A DNA stretch of 64,000 nt from IMG/VR virus record IMGVR_UViG_3300031578_000009, positions 31,690-95,689 of that record. One strand, written 5' to 3'. Shown piece by piece: positions 20,472-29,747 of the stretch. Position 1 is the stretch's first letter. Every line of letters starts with the position of its first letter. The DNA is from a virus. Both the position numbers and the translations under genes were made by a program. Under the pieces are notes generated by a model, which was not told the origin of the DNA, did not search any database, and saw only the letters and a program-made list of their open reading frames with translations.

Positions 20472-21265
20472 AATATATCTTGTATTAAAATATCATTTTC
20501 ATCAAACTTACTATATAATTCTATTCTATCTGGATAATTCATATTAACATCTAATTCTTTCTCATAATGCTTAATTAATGATTCTTCTCTAATGAGAATC
20601 TTCTTTATTAAACCACCTTCTTGAGAATTATAATGGAATGTAATTATTCTTTCTTTAGCTTGTTTACTAATTAATGAATATTTACCATCTAATAATAATT
20701 TATAATCTTCTATGAAGTTATCTGGAATTATAAATTCATATAGTACATATCTATTATTGATATCTATTGTTCTTACAAAACATTCATGTTTGATTAAATA
20801 TTCCTCTTGAGCTTTAAATCTTGAAGACTTGGAAAATTTCAACAATATAAATATAGAATTTTCTGCTTTATGTTCTATAAAATTACAATCTAAATATCCA
20901 TTCATTAAATATCCAATATTTCCACTATTATATTCAATATAGGAAGCAAGCGTTTTATTTTTGAATATAAGTGGAATTATAAATAGTGAAGTTTTATTAT
21001 AAATAGATTCTAAAACATAAAATGTTTTTAAATCTTTTTTGCTTTCTATTATATGATTAGTTTTATACTGGATATCAAAGTTATTTACAGAACAATTATA
21101 CATATCTCCAAGCTGAAGAATAGAATCATTAAATTCTATTGAACTTATGATTCTATTGTCTTTGTTAATTATATAATTGCTATTTGGAAATGTAATCATC
21201 ATCTCACAAATATTTATTGGAGTAAAACTCACTCCATAGTTCTCTAACGCTTGCTTTTTATCCAT
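20468..21265 (-). CDS. Hypothetical protein in replication operon
   Basis: 265 residues, not recognised; alternating hydrophobic strands and a basic segment (KAQEEYLIKHE). It is wedged between the exonuclease and the conserved 123-residue protein with one- and four-base overlaps, so it is probably expressed with replication genes. Confidence 0.6.
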   Translation of the reverse strand: MDKKQALENYGVSFTPINICEMMITFPNSNYIINKDNRIISSIEFNDSILQLGDMYNCSVNNFDIQYKTNHIIESKKDLKTFYVLESIYNKTSLFIIPLIFKNKTLASYIEYNSGNIGYLMNGYLDCNFIEHKAENSIFILLKFSKSSRFKAQEEYLIKHECFVRTIDINNRYVLYEFIIPDNFIEDYKLLLDGKYSLISKQAKERIITFHYNSQEGGLIKKILIREESLIKHYEKELDVNMNYPDRIELYSKFDENDILIQDIL

Positions 21266-22158
21266 TAAAAGTCTATTTTTATTTCTTCATTCAGTTTTTG
21301 TATTTCTGTTATTATTGGAAATTCTGGTAATCGGCCAATTTCTCGCATGAAATCATCATTGCAATCTAATAAATGTAAAAGTCGATAATTCTTTTGAAAT
21401 TCATAAACTCCTTTTGATCTACCAAGTCCATCAATTGTTTTCTTTTGTCCACTTGGTGTTTCATAGTACATTCCCCATATATATCCATGTAGTATTTCAT
21501 GTGAATCTAATTTATTATTGAATATTCCACAATTCTCAGGGAATGGAGTTATAACATTATCTCCAGCATCTCCAGATATTAATTGAAAACTTTGCCATTT
21601 TAAAGAATCTTCTATTGAAGTTTCAATCCACCAACCTTTAATTACATCTTCCTCTTGAATCTGATACATTACATCTTCTTTAACTAATGCTTTAATATCA
21701 TCTTTTAGCTTATAGGTATAATTAAAATTTTTGCCTGGAATACTTTGTAATAAATCTTTATCTGGAGAAACTAATATTTTATCAAAATATGTTATATCAT
21801 CATCTAAGATATTTTCTTTCAAATCATTATTTATCCAATATGCTATCAAATCATCGGATTCCATTAAATCCATCCATTGAGCATTCCAATTCTCTATTAA
21901 ATAAGATTTAAGTGTTTTAATCCATTTTAATTGAGTTGGATACTTACTTCGATTTGACTTATATAATGGATCAATGTTGTGACGAAAATATTTATCTTTA
22001 CTAATAAAAAATACATAATGAGTTGCTTCTGTTTTAATAAAAATATTCTGGATTTTTTCATCCAGAATATTTATACTTTCCTCTAATGTATTTTTACTAC
22101 TATGATAAACTAGTCCATCTGCATCAACTAATACTAACTTCTTCTGTTGGTCTTGCAT
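21265..22158 (-). CDS. 5'-3' exonuclease / flap endonuclease (PIN-like)
   Basis: 297 residues. The acidic metal-binding positions of the FEN/PolI-N family are all visible: VDADG (D12, D14), YKSNR, ESDD (E100, D102, D103), SPDKD (D133, D135) and SGDAGDN (D197, D200). Role: removal of primers and flaps at lagging-strand junctions. A glycine-containing segment with DGLGRSKG near 240 fits the H3TH DNA-binding motif. It lies among replication genes. Strong assignment. Confidence 0.88.
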   Translation of the reverse strand: MQDQQKKLVLVDADGLVYHSSKNTLEESINILDEKIQNIFIKTEATHYVFFISKDKYFRHNIDPLYKSNRSKYPTQLKWIKTLKSYLIENWNAQWMDLMESDDLIAYWINNDLKENILDDDITYFDKILVSPDKDLLQSIPGKNFNYTYKLKDDIKALVKEDVMYQIQEEDVIKGWWIETSIEDSLKWQSFQLISGDAGDNVITPFPENCGIFNNKLDSHEILHGYIWGMYYETPSGQKKTIDGLGRSKGVYEFQKNYRLLHLLDCNDDFMREIGRLPEFPIITEIQKLNEEIKIDF

Positions 22159-22639
22159 ATTCTATAAATTCTTTACTAAGATTTAATTGTTTTTCTTTGT
22201 CATAATCTTCCATAGTAGACTTTAATAAATCAACTCCAAATATATCATTAAGATTTCTCATATTAATAACCTGCTTTCTACTGCTCCATCCAAATTTGTT
22301 AATTGCAGTAATGATTCTTCTATAATCACCACTAGATAAGTTTGATTTATCAATTAAAGCCATTGGAAGTTCTAGATTATTTCTATTATAACAAACAATT
22401 AGTCCCATTGCATCAAGGCTATTACGTATGATCCCATTACCAACATAATACTCTGCTGTTGAATTGTTTGTAATAAGGCTTCCATCTACAGATAATATTT
22501 CTTCAAAGTTGAATTTATCTTTTAAATCATGAACATATCTACGTTTAGTATTAGAATTAATCTGAAAATATTTTCTGGTTTTAAATCCCCTTTGATTAAA
22601 ACAATATGGAATATATTCTTTTGTCTTTTGTATAATCAT
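22124..22639 (-). CDS. Hypothetical protein next to E1-like gene
   Basis: 171 residues, not recognised. The basic N-terminus (residues 15-35) is rich in Arg, Lys and Tyr. It overlaps the E1/ThiF gene by 4 nt and the exonuclease by 35 nt, so it may belong to the ubiquitin-like cluster or be a separate replication gene. Confidence 0.55.
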   Translation of the reverse strand: MIIQKTKEYIPYCFNQRGFKTRKYFQINSNTKRRYVHDLKDKFNFEEILSVDGSLITNNSTAEYYVGNGIIRNSLDAMGLIVCYNRNNLELPMALIDKSNLSSGDYRRIITAINKFGWSSRKQVINMRNLNDIFGVDLLKSTMEDYDKEKQLNLSKEFIEYARPTEEVSIS

Positions 22640-23295
22640 AATACTTCAATTAAAAATGGTTCTCCAAATTCGCTTATTTTAAATGGAAGATTACATATTT
22701 CTTCATTTGCATATTTATTAATTAAATAATTAACCAATACATGAGTAATTCTAGCTCCTATTAGCATTCCAAAATAAGCAGTTTGTTTAAATGTACATGG
22801 TCCATCATCTACTTCTGAATCATCAAATAATGTAGCCTCATATTGTTCTTCCCTACCTTTAGTAACTACATATACTTCATATAGGTTCGCTCTTAATCTC
22901 CCGTCAATCAGCAATTCTCTATTATCCTGTTTACTCCATTTTTCAAATACTTGTTTTCTGGTAGCCATATTATCCAATCCAGTAATCATAATTGGAAAAT
23001 ACTCATTATTATATTTTGAATTGAATTGCCTTATTGAACAATTAGATTGTTCTTGACAATTTTGTAAAATAGAACTAACTTTATATTTACCAATTTGATT
23101 TTTTTTGAAATTTTGAGTTCCAATATTTATAGCTTCAACTTTATCTGGATCATATATCCAATAAGTTGCTGGAACTGTTTTGGTTAATGCAAATAATGCA
23201 TTTGATCCAATTCCACCAGTTCCAACTAATATTATATGCTCATTTGAACTTTTTTCATACCAAGGAGCATCTTTAAATCTATCATTGTATTCCAT
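22636..23295 (-). CDS. E1-like ThiF family adenylyltransferase
   Basis: 219 residues. The Rossmann nucleotide loop VGTGGIGSN (G25-N32), the acidic YDPDKVE strand end, NFKKNQIGKYK and GLDNMATR follow the ThiF/MoeB/E1 pattern. A cysteine at 167 (DGPCTFKQT) lies where the catalytic cysteine of an E1 crossover loop would be. Expected reaction: ATP-dependent adenylation of the C-terminal glycine of a ubiquitin-like protein, and possibly thioester formation. It is compact, with no second domain. The JAMM peptidase, a possible E2 and a Ubl-like gene lie directly upstream in the same operon. The fold is strong, the substrate inferred. Confidence 0.85.
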   Translation of the reverse strand: MEYNDRFKDAPWYEKSSNEHIILVGTGGIGSNALFALTKTVPATYWIYDPDKVEAINIGTQNFKKNQIGKYKVSSILQNCQEQSNCSIRQFNSKYNNEYFPIMITGLDNMATRKQVFEKWSKQDNRELLIDGRLRANLYEVYVVTKGREEQYEATLFDDSEVDDGPCTFKQTAYFGMLIGARITHVLVNYLINKYANEEICNLPFKISEFGEPFLIEVL

Positions 23296-24358
23296 AAAGT
23301 AAATTATTAATAGTTATATCAAATATTGGATTAGTTTCAAATTTATCTCTTAAATCTTCCATTTTAGAACATGCTTCAAGGCAATTTTTACGTAAATTAG
23401 AATCTGATCCAAATTCAAAATCATGAATAATTTCTAAATTAGTTTCCATAGCAACTTCGTATTCATCATAAGCAATTTCTTCATCTTTTGATAATTCATT
23501 ATTAATTTTCTCCATTGCATCTCCAATACTTGAATAATATTTACCAGAATTTAATGAAATTAACTTTTTAAGAAAATTATCAACAGTTCCTGTTTTCTTA
23601 TAAGTCTTTGTTAATGTTTGTAAATCACTATTCCCACCTTGATTTAGCCATCCTGCATTATAATCATCATTCCAATCTTCTTTGAAATTATATTGTTTTT
23701 GCCAAGATTGCTGACCAAATGTTTGTACTGGTTTAATTGCTGTTTTTTCTTTTTTAAGTTCATCAATTCTTTTATTCAACCAATTAATACTATTGAATTT
23801 TGTAGGCATATCAATATCTAAATCTCCAATAAGAATAATATCTTCTTCTGTAGATGATTTAATATTAATTAATTTACCATCCGTACCTTTAATGGATGAA
23901 TTATACAATACTTTAGTTTTAGATGGAAATGCAACTTTACATTTATATTTTCTATCAAAACTAACAATCAATGATAAATAATAATTAAAGTTTGTAGCAT
24001 TTGATAATAATTCATCAGAATCGGTGTTACTAAAAAACGCTTGCATATTATGATGCGTATGCACCATACCACTATTACTATTAATTAAATTTTCATTAAT
24101 ATCATAAGCATCCATTACTTTACCAGAATATTCGAATTCAGTATATGTATGACTACCAATATTCATTGGAAATATAAAATCAACTGTAAATTCCAAATCT
24201 TTCATTTGAAACAAGTTACCTTTTGTTAATTTGTAAAATAATATTCCAGACCATTCTGTACTACCAATAGCAGAATGAAGATTATCTATTACATTAATAA
24301 TTTCTTCATCTAATACTATTTTACCTATTGTTCCTAATTCTTGAGTTTTTTTATCCAC
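23282..24358 (-). CDS. JAMM/MPN+ isopeptidase-like protein
   Basis: 358 residues. The JAMM metalloprotease signature is complete: E35 (TEWSGI), then H100-T-H102, seven residues, S110, two residues, D113. Known role of the family: zinc-dependent cleavage of ubiquitin-like proteins from targets or of their precursors. Residues about 190-358 form a charged helical extension without a known domain. It overlaps the E1 gene by 14 nt and the 403-residue gene by 8 nt, pointing to a coupled unit. Confidence 0.82.
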   Translation of the reverse strand: MDKKTQELGTIGKIVLDEEIINVIDNLHSAIGSTEWSGILFYKLTKGNLFQMKDLEFTVDFIFPMNIGSHTYTEFEYSGKVMDAYDINENLINSNSGMVHTHHNMQAFFSNTDSDELLSNATNFNYYLSLIVSFDRKYKCKVAFPSKTKVLYNSSIKGTDGKLINIKSSTEEDIILIGDLDIDMPTKFNSINWLNKRIDELKKEKTAIKPVQTFGQQSWQKQYNFKEDWNDDYNAGWLNQGGNSDLQTLTKTYKKTGTVDNFLKKLISLNSGKYYSSIGDAMEKINNELSKDEEIAYDEYEVAMETNLEIIHDFEFGSDSNLRKNCLEACSKMEDLRDKFETNPIFDITINNLLYGIQ

Positions 24359-25562
24359 GTTGTTTTAGTTTTTTATTAATTATATATTGTGAAAATTCTT
24401 CTTCTATCTTACTAATAACTTCATTTAATATATCAACATGTATTGATTTTTCTAAATTATTTTCTAAATCATCATCTGGAATTACTATGTTTTTGATATT
24501 TTCTTCCTTAAACATTACTTCAGAACCTGTATCATTATATCTTTTATAAAAATAATTCTGTTCAAAATTTTCAGTTACTGAAATTCCATTCCTATAAGAA
24601 TATAAATAATGTTCAGGAACAATCTCATTTAAAACTTTACGAATATGATCTTTAGAATCATCTGATAATTTAATATCATAATAATCAATATCATTTATAT
24701 TATAAATAAAACTAAAATCATTGATATGCGATAACAATAATAAATAAACTGTATTTGCATCATAAAAATATTCAATGTCTGCTTCTTTAAATCTATTTTC
24801 ATCACATAGTACATTATCAATCTTTCTATATGGAACTCCCTCAATACTTTCCCAAGAAATATATTCTTTTAATAAGTAATAGAATGGAACAATATTTAAA
24901 AAACAATGTTTTGTTGAATTTCTAGTTCTATCAAATACATTTTTTATTTGAGTATCTCCCATACATAAATCATTATCATATGTTCCAATGTGTGAGTGAG
25001 ATAGATGTGAAAATATATAACTATTTCTTAATTCTCTTTCCGACACTGTAGTTCTTGCAAACTGTAAATAATGTAATCTTTTATTACTAAATGTTAATTT
25101 CATATATAAATCTTTCATCTCAAGAGATTGTTCAAATGAATTTGAAATTATTACAGAAGGAATCCATATAATTATACTATATCTATAACCATCTTTGTAG
25201 CTATTATCATTTTGTAAATCTACATATTCTTCACCAAATACTTCTATTGCTTTATTCAAATAAAATGTTCTAAGTTTTTCATCAGACATTTTGTCTACAG
25301 AATCTATGATATTATTTAATTTTATATCATGAACTTCTTTTTTAGTTAATGGTTTAACTTGACTACTTAAATCTTTAATTGAAAATGCAATAGGTGACAC
25401 TTTATTATTTACATCCGAATAATACATTTTATTTGCTACTCTTCCTTCTTTCTTGAAAATATATTGTTTGTTATACATTACATATTTACTTTGATAAACA
25501 TTATTTGGTAATTTATCTAATTCTTTATCAGAAAGTCTTAATATTTCTTCTGGAAGTACCAT
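24351..25562 (-). CDS. Possible E2-like (UBC-fold) conjugating protein
   Basis: 403 residues with no firm family match. The segment HLSHSHIGTYDNDLCMGDT (H186-T204) resembles the active-site region of prokaryotic E2-like proteins, in which a histidine-containing HPHI-type motif precedes a cysteine followed by Gly (candidate C200). The position between Ubl and JAMM/E1 genes supports this, as in PRTRC and related bacterial ubiquitin-like systems, but the assignment is inference. A terminator-like hairpin separates it from the upstream Ubl gene. Confidence 0.5.
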   Translation of the reverse strand: MVLPEEILRLSDKELDKLPNNVYQSKYVMYNKQYIFKKEGRVANKMYYSDVNNKVSPIAFSIKDLSSQVKPLTKKEVHDIKLNNIIDSVDKMSDEKLRTFYLNKAIEVFGEEYVDLQNDNSYKDGYRYSIIIWIPSVIISNSFEQSLEMKDLYMKLTFSNKRLHYLQFARTTVSERELRNSYIFSHLSHSHIGTYDNDLCMGDTQIKNVFDRTRNSTKHCFLNIVPFYYLLKEYISWESIEGVPYRKIDNVLCDENRFKEADIEYFYDANTVYLLLLSHINDFSFIYNINDIDYYDIKLSDDSKDHIRKVLNEIVPEHYLYSYRNGISVTENFEQNYFYKRYNDTGSEVMFKEENIKNIVIPDDDLENNLEKSIHVDILNEVISKIEEEFSQYIINKKLKQRG

Positions 25563-25580
25563 ACATTAATATTTTTTAAA

Positions 25581-25600
25581 AGAGGGGATTTCTCCCCTCT
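25581..25600 (-). terminator. Hairpin terminator or attenuator after the Ubl-like gene
   Basis: Reading leftward, AGAGGGG / CCCCTCT pair around a 6-nt loop and are followed by a T/A-rich run. It sits between the Ubl-like stop and the next gene, so the Ubl-like protein may be made in excess over the enzymes that follow. Confidence 0.7.
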
Positions 25601-25606
25601 ATTTGG

Positions 25607-26143
25607 TTAAAACAAATTTAATAATTGTTGTGCTTCAAAATCTATGTCGTCTTCAGTCGTTTCATCCAATAATTTTACTTTATTAGTGGCTTTTGGTTCA
25701 GTTTCATTACTCATAACCTTTAAAATATAAGTTCCTGGATATAAATGAATTTCATCTACTTCTTCTGCTTGATTATTGTTTTTTTCAATCGTATCAAGAA
25801 ATTCATTCAGTTCTTGAGTAGTTTTATGAGTATAATTAAATGGAACATCACCACCATTATCTTTATATTCTTTAACTGCATCTCTTGCTTCCCAATAACC
25901 TAATGCTCCTGCTTTTGATTTAGTTGGCATTACAAACATTACTGAATCAATTTCTGGTAATACTGCTTGGTCTACTTCAAATGAAGCTTTAGAAGCTCTG
26001 TCAATTAGCTTTGATGAACTCCAATCAATACCTAATTCAGTAATTTCTTCTTTTAACTCACCTAATGTACGAGCTGATGTTTCTACTTTCACTAACTCAG
26101 TTTGAGTTAATAACTTTAATTTAATTGTTCTTTTTGTTGTCAT
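25607..26143 (-). CDS. Ubiquitin-like (beta-grasp) protein with C-terminal extension
   Basis: 178 residues. Residues 5-79 follow a beta-grasp order: strand (RTIKLKLLTQ), strand (ELVKVETS), helix (TLGELKEEITELGI), then strands ending in SVMFVMPTKSKAG. After G79 comes a tail of about 100 residues, first helical (GYWEARDAVKEY) and then acidic. Inferred: the JAMM peptidase could trim to the glycine and E1 could activate it. It lies directly downstream of the primase gene (4-nt overlap). An alternative is an unrelated Bacteroidota phage protein that happens to share this pattern. Confidence 0.6.
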   Translation of the reverse strand: MTTKRTIKLKLLTQTELVKVETSARTLGELKEEITELGIDWSSSKLIDRASKASFEVDQAVLPEIDSVMFVMPTKSKAGALGYWEARDAVKEYKDNGGDVPFNYTHKTTQELNEFLDTIEKNNNQAEEVDEIHLYPGTYILKVMSNETEPKATNKVKLLDETTEDDIDFEAQQLLNLF

Positions 26144-27162
26144 AATTTGATTTTTAAATCTGTTAACTGATTTTGTAAATAAAAATTAAACTCACGTCCA
26201 CCATCTTTATACCACATGTCTGTGGGGTCTTTTGGTGCACGTAATGGATTATGTATGTATGGTATTTGATAAATTTGAGAAAACTTCTTTGCATATTTTA
26301 TTCCAGCTTCATCATTATCAAAATAAATTACAAGATTTGGATATCTTTTTTTAAGTTTATAGAATACTTTGTCTGGTATCCAAGATCCTTCATTATTTGG
26401 AGCTATTGCTATTGGTTTATTATATATTCTCCAAAATGGCCCTGTATCTTTAAAACTACTTGTTATAAAGCATATATCTCCACTTTTTGGCAATAAATCC
26501 CATCCCTGTACGATTGTATTATCAACATTTGACAACCACTTTCTATAAGATGGTTTTTGTGGAAAATACAACTTCCTTCTGAATATTCCATTATGCCAAT
26601 AATAATCCATACTATATGAATAATCATCACATACATATAATTTTTCATATATATTCTTTTTTTCAGAAGTTAATCTGAAATAAGAAATTGGATTTATATT
26701 AGCTTTAATAAGCATATTTTCAGCCCATGACTGACTACCCCACCATTCTAAATCATGCTGAAGAAGTTCTCTCTTTTTAATTGTTAATATTGTTTTGTAA
26801 TCCTCATATTCAACTGTATGAATTTGTTGTTCTGAATACTTAGTATAATTATTACTTCCTGAACCTCTTAAATACAGATTAAAATCAATATTTATTTTTT
26901 CTAATACTTCTTTAAAAGTTAATCCATATTTTCTACTAACAAATTGGAAACAATTTAAAGCCCCATCTTCACCAAAGTCTTTATATAAATAAGTGCCATT
27001 AAAATATGAGATAACAGCACTTGGATTTGGATCATTTCTAAATTCAGCTTTAAAATGTTTTCCTATCTTTTGAAAATACTTTGAATATTTCTTATATATA
27101 TCTAATGGACTAACTCTTTCAAGAATATTTTCTATTGTTAATAGTCCATTTGTTTTAAACAT
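26140..27162 (-). CDS. DnaG-type primase with Toprim domain
   Basis: 340 residues. The Toprim core is seen as VIYFDNDEAGIKYA (D282, D284) and KDPTDMW. The N-terminal part has the outline of the CHC2 region (FKAEFRNDPNPSAVISYFNGTYLYKDFG then CFQFVSRKYGLTFKEVL), but the zinc-binding Cys/His residues are missing apart from one cysteine. Role: RNA primer synthesis for lagging-strand replication. Known zinc-less relatives exist; loss of zinc ligands could alter template recognition. It overlaps the Ubl gene by 4 nt. Confidence 0.8.
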   Translation of the reverse strand: MFKTNGLLTIENILERVSPLDIYKKYSKYFQKIGKHFKAEFRNDPNPSAVISYFNGTYLYKDFGEDGALNCFQFVSRKYGLTFKEVLEKINIDFNLYLRGSGSNNYTKYSEQQIHTVEYEDYKTILTIKKRELLQHDLEWWGSQSWAENMLIKANINPISYFRLTSEKKNIYEKLYVCDDYSYSMDYYWHNGIFRRKLYFPQKPSYRKWLSNVDNTIVQGWDLLPKSGDICFITSSFKDTGPFWRIYNKPIAIAPNNEGSWIPDKVFYKLKKRYPNLVIYFDNDEAGIKYAKKFSQIYQIPYIHNPLRAPKDPTDMWYKDGGREFNFYLQNQLTDLKIKL

Positions 27163-27166
27163 TCAA

Positions 27167-27388
27167 TTAACTAATTAACTTCCATTCATATATAGAATTT
27201 AATGTTCTGAATTTGTTTTCAGATATTATTTCAGTAACTCTTGACGTTACCCAATTATATCCTACAAAAAATCCCTTGCCAATTTCTGGATTTTCTACAA
27301 ATTTTCCAATTTTTTCAAATCCAACTTCTATATTGTTTGGATGAAGTGGATTTTCTGCTTCTTCTAATTTTCTAATTAGGACGTTCAT
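27167..27388 (-). CDS. Hypothetical small protein
   Basis: 73 residues with a GYNWVTSRVTEI core, not recognised. Directly upstream of the primase gene with a 4-nt gap. Confidence 0.55.
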   Translation of the reverse strand: MNVLIRKLEEAENPLHPNNIEVGFEKIGKFVENPEIGKGFFVGYNWVTSRVTEIISENKFRTLNSIYEWKLIS

Positions 27389-27389
27389 A

Positions 27390-27557
27390 TTATTTATTGT
27401 TTTTACTAGTTAAATGCCAACCAAAACAATGTGGACAATAATATTTATAAAGAACTTTATTATCTTTTAAAGCTCTTTTTATGATATTATCTGCCCATGA
27501 TTCTTTTAGTTTTTTCTTATGTAAACATGTTTTTACCCATTCATCAATTTTCTTCAT
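27390..27557 (-). CDS. Small zinc-finger protein
   Basis: 55 residues, read directly from the sequence. C11 with H13 and a later CPHCFGWH (C41, C44, H48) form a likely zinc site. YYCPHCxGWHLTS is a pattern common in tiny Bacteroidota phage proteins. It fills the space between the SSB-like gene (start and stop adjoin) and 27167. Confidence 0.65.
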   Translation of the reverse strand: MKKIDEWVKTCLHKKKLKESWADNIIKRALKDNKVLYKYYCPHCFGWHLTSKNNK

Positions 27558-28193
27558 TTAAAATGGAAGATCGTCCTTAATAGATTGAGTATCAGTTGAT
27601 TGTTGGGGATCTTCATCCATCTTAACTAATGCTTTATAAAAATACTTATTAGTTTTATCAGGCCATGTATTATCCTTCTGTCTTGCTTGTAATTCTGCTT
27701 CTGTTGCTGCTACATAACCATATCTGGGTAAATTAATCAACATTTTAACTTTAGGACTTCCATCCTTATCCTTACCCATATATTCTACTGCTCCAATCAA
27801 AAACCAAGTATATTTGTTATTAAATACTCTTTTTACTTGATTAAGAAAATCTTCAATACTATCTGCTTTAATAGCATCTACTTGCTCTTTTACACCCATT
27901 GCTGTAGCAATAGTTGCAATAATATCTATAAAATCATTTGTAGCTTTATCATCTTGCTTACCTGTAATATAGATACCTAAATCTACTCTTCCAATTTGCC
28001 CCACTGCTCCTTCAAACCCTTCAAAATCTCCACCTAATGGTTTAGTTTCAAGATTGGCTTGCACTTTAAACTTTTCTCCGTTATTTGATTGTGTTATTTC
28101 AAATCCTGTAACCTTTAACTCATTAGGGCCAATGTTAATGAATTGTGGAGTTTTAAACCCTGAATCTACTTTTGCTTCTTTTGTACTAAACAT
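27558..28193 (-). CDS. Single-stranded DNA-binding protein-like
   Basis: 211 residues. The chain ends in IKDDLPF, the acidic tip with terminal Phe by which SSBs recruit partner proteins. The body is strand-rich with aromatic residues, as in phage OB-fold SSBs. It lies between primase-region genes and the Sak4-like ATPase, which fits a replication role. Supported by tail and context rather than by a full family match. Confidence 0.65.
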   Translation of the reverse strand: MFSTKEAKVDSGFKTPQFINIGPNELKVTGFEITQSNNGEKFKVQANLETKPLGGDFEGFEGAVGQIGRVDLGIYITGKQDDKATNDFIDIIATIATAMGVKEQVDAIKADSIEDFLNQVKRVFNNKYTWFLIGAVEYMGKDKDGSPKVKMLINLPRYGYVAATEAELQARQKDNTWPDKTNKYFYKALVKMDEDPQQSTDTQSIKDDLPF

Positions 28194-28219
28194 ATATATT
28201 TGTTTTTAATTGTTTCTAA

Positions 28220-28729
28220 TTATAATTCGCCATATTCTACATAAACTTTTGGTTCATCTACTTCATCTTCTTTAGTGAACGCATTATCAGGAAATTCTGC
28301 AAAATCATCTCTTGTTAAGCTTCCTGGGTATGAATCATTAAGAATAATCAAATACGCATAGTCTGCTTTAACATCTGGTACTTTTAATAAGAATTCCCTA
28401 CCATTGTATAATTCAACTCCATATTCCTTAATTATTCTGTCTGCGAATTTAGAATTTGAGAAACTATTATCTAAGTTAATTTTTGCATCATTCTGAGTTT
28501 CTACACCAGTTGTATTAGCAATAAATAATAATTCATTTAATGGACCATAACTAATCATTTTACCAGTTATTTGAGAATTACTATAATTTAATAATTCAGC
28601 AGCTTTTTGATTAATTTGCCATTTTTTAGTTTTACCATCAGAACTACCAATATATGTTAATACTGGTAAATCTGGATATTTGTCTACTTTTTCTTCTTTT
28701 TGTTTCTTAAAACTGAAATTTAATTCCAT
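28220..28729 (-). CDS. Hypothetical protein in replication operon
   Basis: 169 residues, mixed strands and helices, acidic C-terminus, not recognised. Located between the SSB-like gene and the Sak4-like ATPase, so a role in recombination or replication is possible. Confidence 0.6.
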   Translation of the reverse strand: MELNFSFKKQKEEKVDKYPDLPVLTYIGSSDGKTKKWQINQKAAELLNYSNSQITGKMISYGPLNELLFIANTTGVETQNDAKINLDNSFSNSKFADRIIKEYGVELYNGREFLLKVPDVKADYAYLIILNDSYPGSLTRDDFAEFPDNAFTKEDEVDEPKVYVEYGEL

Positions 28730-28747
28730 ACTTTATTTTTTTAATTA

Positions 28748-28930
28748 TTATTCTTCAAAAATTACAAATTCATTCTCAATATCTACATCACTTATTTCTG
28801 GATATAATTCTCCACATTCTTCCATTCCTGGCCAATTGTCAACTCCAGCAGCTTCTAGTTCCATTAATGTAGTTTCACTGCTTAATAAATCCATTATCCT
28901 TTTTAAAGGAACTTTTACATATCTATTCAT
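28748..28930 (-). CDS. Hypothetical small acidic protein
   Basis: 60 residues, strongly acidic toward the C-terminus (DVDIENEFVIFEE). Not recognised. Lies 8 nt downstream of the Sak4-like gene. Confidence 0.55.
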   Translation of the reverse strand: MNRYVKVPLKRIMDLLSSETTLMELEAAGVDNWPGMEECGELYPEISDVDIENEFVIFEE

Positions 28931-28938
28931 ATTATTAT

Positions 28939-29730
28939 TTATTTTAAATATATTTTATCCCAATAAGTTTTAATAGATTTGTCTTCCATCTTTTCAGATA
29001 TTAAAATACTTCCATCTAAATGGGGGCATCTTCCGCCACATACGACTTTGTATTCATTGTTATAACTTAAATAACCCTTACCATCCTCTCTATAAAAATG
29101 TCCAACTGCATCAACTCTTGAGGAATAAATAGATTTAACTTTACCAGTTAAATTAATGTCAATTGATTCTACTGAATCTCCATTTCTTGATTCTACTAAT
29201 TTATCCTTAACATGAGCTAATAATATAACATAAGTTACTTTATCTAATGATATCAATTCAAGTAATTTATCGTACCAAGTAGTCATTGCTTCTCTTGAGT
29301 GTTTATATCCATATCCTTGACCTAAATCATGAACTGTTTCAAATTTTGGATCTGTATGATATATAACAGCACCAGTTTCAACTTCCCCAACTCTATTAAA
29401 CTTCTTACCTTGAGGTTTATTCATATAATTATATGTACCAACAATTTCTGACCATTCATCAAGTTTTGTTACAGTATCTATAATTAAGAATTCACATACT
29501 TTTGTTTCAGAATTCTTAATTAAATTCAATACTTCATTAAATTCTGAAGCTTTATATATTTCTTGAACTCTACCTTCAATATAATCAGCACCACCTGGTT
29601 CTAATTCTAATATAAGATGATTTTTTAATTGAGCAACAATATTTGTCTTTCCCGCCTTGGGTACAGAATATATCATATGCACTCTTGGATTAACAAACTT
29701 TTGCTTTCTTTCTTCTGTTACTAATTCCAT
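28939..29730 (-). CDS. RecA-like ATPase (Sak4-type)
   Basis: 263 residues. Walker A is SVPKAGKT (22-29) and Walker B FLIIDT (D85), in the layout of AAA_24/Sak4 phage ATPases. GGRCPHLDGS near 225 is the usual C-terminal block. Known role: ATP-dependent single-strand annealing, working with a phage SSB, which is encoded three genes downstream. Confidence 0.82.
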   Translation of the reverse strand: MELVTEERKQKFVNPRVHMIYSVPKAGKTNIVAQLKNHLILELEPGGADYIEGRVQEIYKASEFNEVLNLIKNSETKVCEFLIIDTVTKLDEWSEIVGTYNYMNKPQGKKFNRVGEVETGAVIYHTDPKFETVHDLGQGYGYKHSREAMTTWYDKLLELISLDKVTYVILLAHVKDKLVESRNGDSVESIDINLTGKVKSIYSSRVDAVGHFYREDGKGYLSYNNEYKVVCGGRCPHLDGSILISEKMEDKSIKTYWDKIYLK

Positions 29731-29747
29731 ATTTTTATTTAAAATTT

